Assembly: GCA_000697475.1 (NCBI GenBank)
Contig: JNEU01001154.1
Coordinates: 62,001-126,000 of the forward strand
Source: Lichtheimia corymbifera B2541
Taxonomy: Eukaryota; Mucoromycota; Mucoromycetes; Mucorales; Lichtheimiaceae
Reading direction: 5' to 3'
Length of the DNA stretch: 64,000 nucleotides
How positions within the stretch are numbered: position 1 is the stretch's first letter; each line of letters starts with the position of its first letter. The notes under the pieces were generated by a model, which saw only the letters and a list, made by a program, of their open reading frames with translations, searched no databases and was not told the DNA's origin. Shown one piece after another: positions 24,560 through 35,727 of the stretch. Both the position numbers and the translations under genes were made by a program.

Positions 24560-25082
24560 AAGCCATATCGACTGCCCGAACGACCGATATCATGGGATAA
24601 CAACAAACCAGTTATACTATTATAGTAGTCCTTTACTTGCTATTAATACAACACATCATCCAATTGAACACTTTTTCCTTGTTGAACAAACGCTATGTAT
24701 CGGTAGTACTTTTCCGATACAATTGTTATCAGTCCATCGGACCTCATAATACAGCAATCGGTTCCGAACTTAGCTATAACACAGGCCACCTTTCTCTCCC
24801 ACATCTAAACATATAAAGTTTGGCGTTTCAATGGCAAAAGGTTATTTGATCCTTATCTGGCAAAAAAACGAATCGACGCCACATTAAACTTGCATGATCA
24901 ATGCCAAGGAATGTGCAACATAAAAACGAGGAAAACCAAACAACGACACGCATAAGGCACATGACTCAAACGTCCTTGTGTACGATGAAATATCGGGATT
25001 TCTCGCGTTACTTGCATGTTGAAAAGTATATAAACACTATCCATCTCTTCTACAAGAATAAACCCTTACTAGTAGATCAATC
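24560..25082 (+). promoter_or_regulatory. Intergenic; TATA box of agmatinase-like gene
   Basis: TATATAAA at 25027-25034 lies about 50 bp before the start codon. The rest of the interval holds only short ORFs. Confidence 0.5.
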
Positions 25083-26684
25083 ATGTATCCCTCTTTATCG
25101 CTTACTGTGTGTGCTCTTACCATTTTGAACGCTGCATGTGCATCTCCTATGCTCCCTTCTTTCATGCATCTTGCAGTGTCAGACGCCACAATCCATTCTC
25201 CTGATGACACCCATGCAACCATTCATTCCTTTGCCATCAACAACGCTCACCCGGATAATAGACAAGGGACATCTGACAAGGATGATTTCGCCATTGATCT
25301 CATGTTTGCTGTGTCAGAGTCTCCGGGTGACAGCCATGCAACGGATTCCCCTGATGACACGCATGCAACCATTCATTCCTTTGCTGCCAAGGCCAATACC
25401 CATGGAAAATTCGACAAGGATGATCTCGTTAGCAATCCAGTTGCAGCTGATAGTCTTTACGCTGGCTTGGGCACATTTGCACATTTGCCTTATGTACAAT
25501 GTTTGCAAAATACCTCACTCACCTATGACATTGCTTTTATTGGTGCTCCTTTTGATAGCGGTAAGAGCAGCAGCATTATCTTATTATACTTGAGTTAATG
25601 TCTTCGGTGACATGTATCAAGGCGTCAGCTACAGACCTGGAGCCCGGTTCGGTCCTGTGGCAATTCGTGAAGGCTCAAGACGTACCTTGTTAACGGGTGG
25701 ATACAATGTACCCCAAAAAGTGGATCCTTTTCGCAGTTGGGCCAAGGTGCTTGATTGTGGCGATATTTTCATGACGTACGTTGTTCTATAACATGACATG
25801 CATGCATGGACTTACCTAACGATCACGTAGACCTTTCGATAAAGATCTTGCTCTTCGTCAATTGCAGTACGGATACGCGACCCTTTTAAATCATCCCACC
25901 GCTGATATAGAAAAGGGGACCATTCCACGCTTGCTTACAATGGGAGGTGACCATACCATTACCTTGCCTATTCTACGTGCACTCCATGCAGTATATGGCC
26001 CAGTATCTGTTATTCATTTCGATTCTCATTTGGACTCATGGTAAGTGTATCATTGCTACTATTAATGCACATACACCACCCACTCAATGACCAAAAAGGA
26101 GCCCAGCCATCGTAGGTGTTGATCCTGATGATGATTCAGCAATGAACCACGGTATGTACTTTTGGCATGCTTCCAAGGAAGGGCTCATCAACAAGGGTGC
26201 ATCAATCCATGCTGGCATTCGCAATAATCTTGTGGATGCCCATGGCTATGAGGTATGATTATACAGGCTCTATTCTACTGCGATAGAAAAGGCACATCAT
26301 TGATTTAGTTTATAATAGGAAGACCAAGAGCTAGGATTCCGGGTAGTCGAGGCACGTGAAATTGACGATATTGGCACTCGTGGTGTGATTGAACGTATTC
26401 GAGAATGCGTTGGTGACAATTATGTGTATCTTTCCATTGACATTGATACACTGGATCCTGCATTTGCACCTGCTACTGGAACACCTGAATCCGGTGGATG
26501 GTCATCACGCGAACTTCGAACCATTCTTCGTGGGTTGGAAGGATTGAATATCGTTGGTGCCGATTTGGTTGAAGTATCACCTGCTTATGATACGAACGCT
26601 CAAATTACCGCATTTGCTGCAGCCGATCTGTTGTTTGAGACATTATCACTGATGGTGCGTCAACCTGTAAAGCAAACAGCATAA
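25083..26684 (+). CDS. Secreted agmatinase/arginase-family ureohydrolase
   Basis: Exons 25083-25560, 25622-25775, 25831-26040, 26099-26252 and 26319-26684 give 453 aa. A signal peptide ([21 protein letters not shown]) is followed by ~120 residues with a repeated phrase [12 protein letters not shown] (twice). The catalytic domain (from ~residue 150) has [20 protein letters not shown], and manganese ligands in [15 protein letters not shown] and [19 protein letters not shown]. The family hydrolyses a guanidino compound such as agmatine to putrescine and urea. The first Asp box reads DSHLD rather than the commoner DAHxD, with metal-binding residues kept. The secretion signal is unusual for a ureohydrolase but seen in some fungal members. 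AATAAA at ~26733. Confidence 0.9.
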
Positions 26685-27536
26685 AATGTTTCTTTTCTTT
26701 TTTATTGTAATTGTGTCCTGTGGTTGCATCATTGAATAAAGGCGTCTCTTAACATGGCAACGGGCAATGCTATTGACTAAGGGCATGCTGTTGGGTGACT
26801 AAATTACTTAACCAACGATGCCGACTCAGAAGGTGTATAGGGCATGGTCGTTTGTATTAACCGTAAACCTTGTGATTGTGCTAAATATCACAATGGCGCA
26901 ATGACAATGAGAAGATGATAACAATGAAACACTAAGGATCATCACAATATTACTAGCTAGATCGCTTACTCAATCATCAAAAAGAGGAGTGAGTTGCGTA
27001 TCACCTCTGAAAACAACATTTGTGCAAGATACATGATCCTTTCTCTTTGATCTGGTATTTACAAGCGGCAATAATTTTACAATTCAGCATTTGCCATATC
27101 GTAAATCTTCCTATAATACAATGGATCACATGCCAACCCAAGATGGGGATCAACTTAGAAAGAAGGAAAGCGTGATAGAAACTTAGAAGTGATTGATCAA
27201 TGTAAAGTCATATTTACTGAATAACTCTTTAATGATGCATGAGGTATAGACTGGGCACTAGAGCGAGTGGAGTACAATTCATGGCTCTAATGGGAGGTGC
27301 ATCGATATGGGGTGTTTCTATTTTTTGCGACATGTGGTGGCACTCGATGCATGGCGTGTCAAAACAAGAAATTGGATGATGATGGCTGTATGTATGCGGT
27401 TGATAGGCTGCATAAAGAACGACGATAATAGCTGCCATGGAATAGGGTGCACAGTACGATAATTGGATGCACCAGTATTTGAGGACGACAGCACCACAAC
27501 CAAGTTGACAACCGTTGCATAAGAGATTCACCGAAT
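26685..27536. other. Intergenic up to repeat element A
   Basis: Contains AATAAA at ~26733 for the agmatinase-like gene. Remaining ORFs on both strands are short and shadow the repeat margin. Nothing else seen. Confidence 0.5.
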
Positions 27537-29080
27537 GTCACCACCAGCCAAAGTCGAAAAAAAAAATTCGAGGGCGACCTGATTCCACTTTGGCTGGTGG
27601 TGACATTGGGTGAATCTGAGATCGGCCACGACGATCGTGAAACTTGCACCCAAGGTGCGCCTCACCACGCCGCACAGCTTTGTTCGATTGAAGAACCCAC
27701 GTTTCATTGTAGAATCTTGAGTTATGGACATCTTTAGGTTTTACATATGCTGTAACCATAACGATATATGACAAGTGGTCTTTGTTCATTGTCAAGTAGG
27801 TAGACCCTGATAGAGTGGAAAATGCACAGGGCCGTGCTTGTGTGACACAGCTCATTTGCATAATACTTCACAGTGAACAAACACCACTTACATATAGTAT
27901 CATGGTTTCAGCATATGTAAAAACGTAAAAGTGCCTGTATCTAAGATTGGCAAGCTTGATCGTGAAACATGATTGACAAGGTGCGCCCCACCACGACGAG
28001 CAATATTGTTCAATGAAAGAGCCCATGTTTCATTGTAAAGTTTTGAGATAAATGCACTTTCACGTTTTTACATATGCTGAAAACATGATGCTACATGACA
28101 AGTGGTGTTTGTTCATTGTGAAGTAGCTTGACCCTGATAGAGTGGAAGATGCACAGGGCCGTGCTTGGTGTGACACAGCTCATTTGTATGATACTTCATA
28201 GTGAACAAACACCATTTACATATAGTATCATGGTTTCAGCATATGTAAACACGTAAAATTTCCTGCATGTAGAGTTGGCAAGCTTGATCGGGGGAATGTG
28301 GTTGGAAAGGTGCGCTCCACCACGACGAGCAATATTGTTCAATGAAAGAGCCCATGCACTTTCACGTTTTTACATATGCTGAAAGCGTGATGCTATATGA
28401 CAAGTGGTGTTGTTCACTGTGAAGTATCATACAAATGAGCTGTGTCACACCAAGCACGGCCCTGTGCATCTTCCACTCTATCAGGGTCAAGCTACTTCAC
28501 AATGAACAAACACCACTTGTCATGTAGCATCATGTTTTCAGCATATGTAAAAACATGAAAGTGCATTTATCTCAAAACTTTACAATGAAACATGGGCTCT
28601 TTCATTGAACAATATTGCTCGTCGTGGTGGGGCGCACCTTGTCAATCGTGTTTCACGACCACGCTTGCCAATCTTCGATACATTCATGTTTGCGCTTTTA
28701 CATATGCTGAAACCATGATACTATATGTAAGTGGTGTTTGTTCACTGTGAAGTATTATGCAAATGAGCTGTGTCACACAAGCACGGCCCTGTGCATTTTC
28801 CACTCTATCAGGGTCTACCTACTTGACAATGAACAAAGACCACTTGTCATATATCGTTATGGTTACAGCATATGTAAAACCTAAAGATGTCCATAACTCA
28901 AGATTCTACAATGAAACGTGGGTTCTTCAATCGAACAAAGCTGTGCGGCGTGGTGAGGCGCACCTTGGGTGCAAGTTTCACGATCAGGCTCGCCGATCCT
29001 AGATTTCGCAATGTCACCACCAGCCAAAGTGAAAAAAATTCAAGAGGTCGACCTGATTCCACTTTGGCTGGTGGTGACAT
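27537..29080. repeat. Large foldback palindrome (element A left part)
   Basis: Left arm 27600-28215 reads as the reverse complement of right arm ~28410-29010, centred near 28309. Example: the left text around 28098-28213 (GTGGTGTTTGTTCATTGTG) returns inverted at ~28410-28520, and the mirrored ORFs at 27861-27538 (-) and 28757-29002 (+) start with the same peptide MQMSCVTQARPC. The ~200-bp centre has a third partial unit. Both ends carry a short inverted hairpin built on CACCACCAGCCAAAGT. No transposase ORF is present. Confidence 0.9.
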
Positions 29081-32045
29081 TGCGAAATCTAGGATCGGCG
29101 AGCCTGATCGTGAAACTTGCACCCAAGGTGCGCCTCACCACGCCGCGCAACTTTGTTCGATTGAAGAACCCACGTTTCATTGTAGAATCTTGAGTTATGG
29201 ACATCTTTAGGTTTTACATATGCTGTAGACGTGATGTTATATGGAGAGTGGTGTTTGTTCATTGTGAAGTATCATGCAAGTGAGCTGTGTTGCACAAAGA
29301 AGTCCGTCTGCATCTTCGGCTCTATCGGGGTCTACCTACTTGACAATGAACAAAGACCACTTGTCATATAGCATCACGTTTACAGCATATGTAAAACATA
29401 AAGGTGTCTGTATCTCCAAATCTCCATAATGATTTGTAGAGGCTTTATGAGAGCGATATTGATCAGCATGCCCGAGAGCACCTCCTGGCCAAGTTTCGGC
29501 GTCCTCACCAGCAATATCGGCGCGCACGGTCGTACACACTATTTATGTTTCCATCCATTTGTCGTCTCTCCCACATTCAAGGTTTTCATAATGAACTCTG
29601 GGGTCTTTATGGGAACGAAATTGCTCGGCATGGTGTAAAGGGTATTCTGTGAAAGTTTCAGGTTTGAGGTGGGCAATCTCGGCGAACAGGAGCGCCGACC
29701 CTACTTTTCCCTAAATTTGGGCTGGCCGGCATTCAAATGTTCATAATGAACCATGCGGTTTTTAAATGAATGGAGTTGATCAGAATGTGCGACAGTACCT
29801 TCTGACCAAGTTTCAAGTGCGAGATGGGGGATCCCAAGAAACTACATACTAAATGACTTTTTCATAAATCCGGCGCTTTCCCAATTTCCGCCCATCATAG
29901 TAAACCCCACATTATGCTCTCCCTTTCGAAATTTTAAAATGAAGTGTGGGTTCTTTATTAATACAAAGTTGTTCAGCATGACGTAAAGCATATTGTGTGC
30001 AATTTTCAGGTTTGAGAGAGGCAATCCCAATATCATGCATTGATATCAGTGTATATGGATATGTCTGACTGCCTGACAGATTTAATTTCCACCTCTTCCA
30101 CTCCCATTTTATTTCCCTCTTCTTCCCATTCTCAACTGTTGATGCATTCAAGTACAACCACAACCTGCGAACGATTATCCTGCTTCACTCCATCATGTCA
30201 ATGCTACGAAGGGCTTGATATGAAAGCCTTTGACTGAATGGCAAGTTCCATGGCGTGTACTCCCCGTTACAGCAACACTCGCATTCCTTGACACTGCACG
30301 TTCCCTTGTACACTCTTCTGCCACAACCAATCGTAACAGCATCATCCTAGCAGTTACTATTATCAAGGTCTTTACTCCATTGTCTCGAACAGCGTTTACA
30401 GCCTTGTCACTCTAGTGCAACACACGCGCTTGCACATTTCTCTGCGCGACCAAACGTACCAGCAGTTGCTATTAGCAAAGTCTGTACTCCCAGGTCCCAA
30501 GTTACTTGCAGCAACTTGCTTTGATACATACGGATTCAAATGATTTGATACCATATCATATATTAAATACACCGCAATACAAGCAATCTTCACCTCGTTG
30601 AGCTGCGATGGAAGACGAAGAATGCGATAGACCAACAGCCGGATGGAAAAGGGAGCATATCAGCAGCAATCACATGGTTATCTTTAACCAACATATTGGA
30701 TGTGATGGGTGGACGGAATCAAGTGCAGTGATGGGATATCCTGGAATGTTGCTTTGGTTACTTGGCGCATCATGCGCAGCAGCGATCACGTGGATACGGC
30801 TGAGGATGACGATGGATTGGATGAGATTGACAAAGTGGATTATATTTTGGCGAAAGGTGTTTTACAGTCATGGACGCTATTGGGAATACTCAAGTCATTG
30901 GATGCAGAATCTGCTTTACAATCATGGATGAAGATGTTTATGGCGGCAGCAACCAAGAACACAATGGCACGTTTATCACTGTTGGCTCCATGTTATTCAT
31001 CCGTAGCTTATTCAATCTACAATACTGTTCCTTTATCATACTTACTCGATAAATATCTACACTACCATATGCTATTTTTCGACTACATTTTTCATTGAAT
31101 TCAATATAATATTTAAGTAAAGAGCATCGTACAATCAATCATATGCGCATGATGTGAATCACTCTGGATTGAAAGGGGAATAGAAAATGGAAGGTTGGAA
31201 AGCGAGATTGAATCGTTTACATCAGCGTGTCGAGGTGCTTTTGTTCTTTTGTCATTGTAAAGCTTAGAGAAACAGGCACCTTTATGTTTTACATATGCTA
31301 TAAGCGTGATCCTATATGTCAAGTGGCTGGGCCTCAATAGAGCCGAACATGCAGAGCGGCGTGTTTGTGTAGCACATCTGTTTGGGGTGAACGGAAAGGG
31401 CCAATGTACGATCGTTAATGCACGATTCAGTGCCAGTCATAAATTGGCAGCCAACATACACTTTTTCCCGTTCCCGGCTTTTGCCCAATCCACTTGATGG
31501 GAATGATGCACCTGCTCCAGACATTTATTTCCATGATTCAATTATCTTGATCCGAGCTGATTTGACCGAGTTACGGTCAAAGAGGGAGCATATCAGCCCA
31601 TGCATACAGCATGCACTATCTATCTCAACTGGCGTTCTCTTAATTTGAGTGTAGCTCAGCCAAATCCGCTCGGATTAAGAAAGTTGAATGATGGAAATGA
31701 AAGTCTGTGTCGTGTTCAAGAATACTGATGATATATTATAGGTCACACAAACGTAGGACATGTGCATCCCTAATCGTGCTCGGTTATATGGGAACTATCC
31801 ATAGATATTAGATACCTTGTTCTTCTTCTCATTAAAGAATCTTACCGAGTCTCACTTGACATACTACGTTCCCATTTTATTTGATAACAACAACCGACCA
31901 CGACAGTCTGGAGCAGGAGCATCGTTTGCATGTCATAGAATGGATAACGGTGCCGATTGTGAGGAATTGGCTGTTAGCTGCCTATTCATGGCCTGTTCGG
32001 ATAGCATATAACATATCATCCATTGTCCCTTTCAGTCGTGGAAAA
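28868..32045 (+). mobile_element. Dispersed composite repeat, copy A (non-autonomous)
   Basis: Collinear and highly similar to 49690-52386. Landmarks shared: the hairpin near 29000-29100, the unit with GGAACGAAATTGCTCGGCAT (29612), the motif GATATGTCTGACTGCCTGAC (30057) and the text ending in CCCAATCCACTTGATGGG (~31483-31500). A ~490-bp block (about 31501-31989) exists here but not in copy B. No reverse transcriptase, integrase or transposase is visible. It contains a short stretch resembling coding DNA (30608-31000, DHVDTAEDDDGLDEID), possibly captured. Boundaries are approximate and no target-site duplication was found. Confidence 0.8.
28979..29113. repeat. Perfect inverted hairpin inside element A
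   Basis: GGCTCGCCGATCCTAGATTT-type text (28986 on) is repeated in reverse complement at ~29087-29106, with the CACCACCAGCCAAAGT half-motifs inward and a short AT/CG spacer (~29030-29050). Seen directly. Confidence 0.85.
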
Positions 32046-32559
32046 GTAGCTGTGTTACAAGCCGAGAGAGAGCGGGACTTGAAGAGCCAATGCTATTGGT
32101 GGAGGATGCATAATGGATGATTCCTCCGTAGGAAGGCCGCCTATGATAGCCCATATGAAATCTTTTCCAGGTAAACCATGGTATAGCTAAGTGGCCAAAA
32201 AAATCAGTGCACCCGAGAGTAGTTTGTGTGGAAGGATAAAGCTGGATTGCTACGTACGAGATTGTAACGCTGTTGTGTATATGACGTGCAATAGATCATT
32301 AGTCTATAGGTGGAGGTATACTACTAGTGTTTTAATCTATTCAACAGAGTCCAATCTACGAGCGAAGCGAATAATCCCGACTGCTAGTCAAACGGATAAG
32401 CAATGTTGCCCTGGTTATCAGTCTGATAAGGTGTTTGGTAGAAACAACCTCGTGTCATTGCTATCGGTAAAGAGCAATGCAGCTACCATTCTACGACATA
32501 TTGCCCTTTACAGAGTGCGATCATTTATTCGAAAGAGTATGCTCAAGATATCCATGTCG

Positions 32560-33993
32560 TCATCTAACTTTGCGAGTTATGTTATGCGCTTTCAATCTTT
32601 TAAGGCCAAGGGATAAAGATGCTGTCGTAATTTGTGTGGTAGTGGATGGGGCGGTATCAAGTGACCAAATGGATGCGCTACTTGTTACAACACGACCAGG
32701 GATGGTTGATGACGATGGTGACAACGATGGTTCCCAAACCGATGATGTGGCTGTTGTTGGCACACCGATGACGTCTGTAGTCGAAGACGAGGGTGATGGC
32801 GCCCATGGCGTTTCTGAGGTTGTTGCCGAGCCAAAGAAGGAAGACGATGATGTTGATGATGCTTGAATACTGTTGGTGCTATTATCGCTACCACCGCTAC
32901 CAGTATCATTTCCGCTGCCAACATCACCACCACCGTTACCGCCACCGTGAACAAGCTTTCCCAAGGCGACAGCAAAATTAGGGGATGCACCTTGTGTATT
33001 GCTGTATGACTGGGATGCATCCCATACCATGATGCCACCATAGCTCTTGGAACTCGATACCTTGCTGATAGCAGGTTTTAATTGATCCATGCTGACATAT
33101 CCGCTACCAGCTGCTTTGGGTGAACCAGGGATACCAACAAAGACTTTGGCACTTGTTTTGCTTGCCCAACCATCCCATGTGTCAAAGTTGAATTGCTTAT
33201 CAATGCTGCAAAAGTTGTTGTAGAATTGCACAAATACAGCATCCACACCTTGCAGAATTTGTTCATTAAGATTGGCATCCGGAAAAGGGCACTGTGGTGC
33301 AGCTGTGATAAGGTACTGCCTTGAGCTATCGGTCTTGTATAATCGGCGTAGCTCTTCGACAAATTTGACATAGCCAGTGGTACCCCCGCCTTCAATATCG
33401 AGATCGAATCCATCTACCACGGCATCACCAAAAGGACGTGATCCATCACCACTACCACCAGCAGTGGTACCGTTAGTGCTGTTGCTATCGCTGGCACCAC
33501 TTTGACCGCCACCACCAAACGTGTTCCATAAGGTCTCGGCAAATTGACTAGCTTGCTGGTCATTTTGAAATCCATATGCACCTGATGCCCCTCCAAGTGA
33601 TAGTAAAATAGTATGGCCTTTGGATTGGCATGTCTTGATATCTAATACAATAAAGAATGATCAGCATGTACATAAGGATATACCATTTTAAACAGCCTTC
33701 TTACCATTGCCAATATCTTGACAATTATTACCACATGGCAAAGCGAGTCCTGGTTGACCTCCAATGTTGAATTGATCGATAAAGGCTATAACAAGCACGT
33801 CGGTAGAATCATCGCAATAACTGGCTAATGGTTGCTGCTGTCCACTGCTTGTAGCGCCAGCAGAGTTTTGGCCCCAATATTGTACCAAGCTTGGTTGTTT
33901 GAACATCCCACTCTTGGGTGCATCTGATGATGCATTGATCCATGGGCGAGAAGACGCAATAATAAGAAAAGTGATGGCAGCTATGAGAAGCAT
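32560..33993 (-). CDS. Secreted GH18 chitinase (class III type)
   Basis: Exons 33993-33705 and 33641-32560 (GTAAG...TTAG) give 456 aa. A signal peptide (MLLIAAITFLIIASSRPW) leads to SLVQYWGQNSAG and the catalytic motif VVDGFDLDIEGGG (DxxDxDxE, acid Glu kept), then VFVQFYNNFC, WASKTSAKVFVGIPGSP, GGIMVWDASQS. The domain ends near residue 310. A Ser/Thr-rich tail of ~140 residues follows (GGGNGGGDVGSGND, SSTTDVIGV), with no GPI or transmembrane end (C-terminus HNITRKVR). A loop with poly-Gly/Ser/Asn (NSTNGTTAGGSGDGS) interrupts the domain just before the catalytic strand. It cleaves chitin in the wall or outside the cell. TATA-like TATATAAG at 34051 lies ~60 bp upstream. Confidence 0.92.
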
Positions 33994-35727
33994 GATGGCA
34001 ATGGTAAAGAGGTTAAATAAAGCCTGATGCTGTGTGCTTTCACACCTACCTATATAAGCGAAGTTTTCTTATTCCATCCTCTTCATTTCCATTGTACCAG
34101 TCCTACGTCTATGCCAACAATCGATGTTATTGAAGAGGGGCCTGTTTTTGTTTCAATTAGTCGACAGTGATGCATTGTAAGCTCTGATTATATGCCAGGT
34201 CACGCTTTGGTATCTTTACTTCTTGACATGTGGAAACGATATGTTAATTGTAGCTTCCTAAAGTGGGCCATTCCTGTAGTAAAAAGAGCACGCGTGAAAA
34301 CGAGCGTTTGGAATGAGAGCCGTCATTGATTAGATATGATGACATTGCTTTCCCGTGATATGATTCAAGTCTTCAAAAGGAATCGATCCACTAGTTGATA
34401 AAATTGGATGCATAGAAATACTGGTCTGCTTATTGAAGAAATTATTCTTGAGATTCGATGACCACGCATTGGCAAGGCATGCGCTTTGGGTAACTACGTG
34501 CATGGCCATAAAATGACACGTGATAATGCATTGATCACAGCATGTCAATCGATCTTCCCGATAATAGGTAGAATCTCGTCATCCTAACTTGCAGCTTATG
34601 AGGCGGCAGCCAATGCGTGGTACCAAATAAATGAATCCCGTGGCGTTCTTACAAGATGACAAGGCAACAACAATAACAGGGTTTCCAAACATGACATCAG
34701 CGTATGATGCCAGGATGCTGCAGCTGTAAGTTTGATATCCTCATGATTTAGCTCAAGCTGTGATATATCGAATACCTGGATTAACACCCACTCACACGTG
34801 TCGATCATCCAAGCCACAAGCCATTTGTATTCTAAGTGACTAAATGCTTTGAGACGTGAGCAGCCTTACTAGGAATATAACACTGCAGACCTTGGATATG
34901 TAACGGAGGAATTTTTATGCGGATTGATCATGTAGATGCATCCACTACATTGGTGCAGCGATATCAGCCTTATGATTTCACAGCTAGTGCTTAAAATTGT
35001 TATCGTTAAAAAGCTTGCAGCAGTCATCTCGAGACAAGGCAAGCCGATCACTGTGCCTGCCATGGTGGTAATAGGCTATATATCATTTGGTCCAGCACGA
35101 CACTAGCCGACCTGAACCATATCCAACCTGCACATCCTTTATTTGGAGACCACTTTTTTTGGTACAACGAGGTATGAATGGTGGGCACATGCTACGGAAA
35201 CGACATGATTATGTATAGCGTAAAAGACAGGTACTTGATGTGGCTTTTCACATGCATCCCATGCATGTCAACCCAATCTAAAGAGCACGGAGGACCATCA
35301 CTGCTTTTCAAATCGACAACTGGATCCCACAAAATGTAACAGTGACACATGTTCCACGTGGCACCATGGAACAAATGGCTCGTCATGTACGATTGTGGAC
35401 ACCCCTCAATGATGCCAGTGCTTCTACAATAAGTCTATGGACGTATCACCATGGCAACATGTTGCTTGGTGTTCCTTGCGAAACCTAGTATTTAGCACAT
35501 TAGGCTCATTGAATAGTGTAGGTAGTAATAATAGTATTGTAGTGCCTTTATATGAATTTGTATATGTGTATGTATAAAGGGATGGAGAGAGGAGGAAGGA
35601 ACAGTGTACACATGCGGAGAAAGGAAAAGGGGAAGAGTGATCAAATATATTACAAACGAAATCCGAGGTCAAAGGGGAAAAGAAAGAAGCTGTACAAGAA
35701 GGATGTGTCGGTTGTATACGTGTATTG
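33994..35727. other. Intergenic, no gene seen
   Basis: Upstream of chitinase and downstream of EPL1. Only short ORFs (largest 73 aa at 34596-34817 and 132 aa low-complexity antisense at 35424-35822). Nothing supportable. Confidence 0.5.

Noticed and set aside
27538..29002. Mirrored 81-107 aa ORFs in the foldback arms
   Set aside because: They are the same DNA in two orientations and have no conserved protein feature.
32191..32616. 141-aa plus-strand ORF overlapping chitinase 3' end
   Set aside because: Antisense to the chitinase tail and element A flank; no motif.
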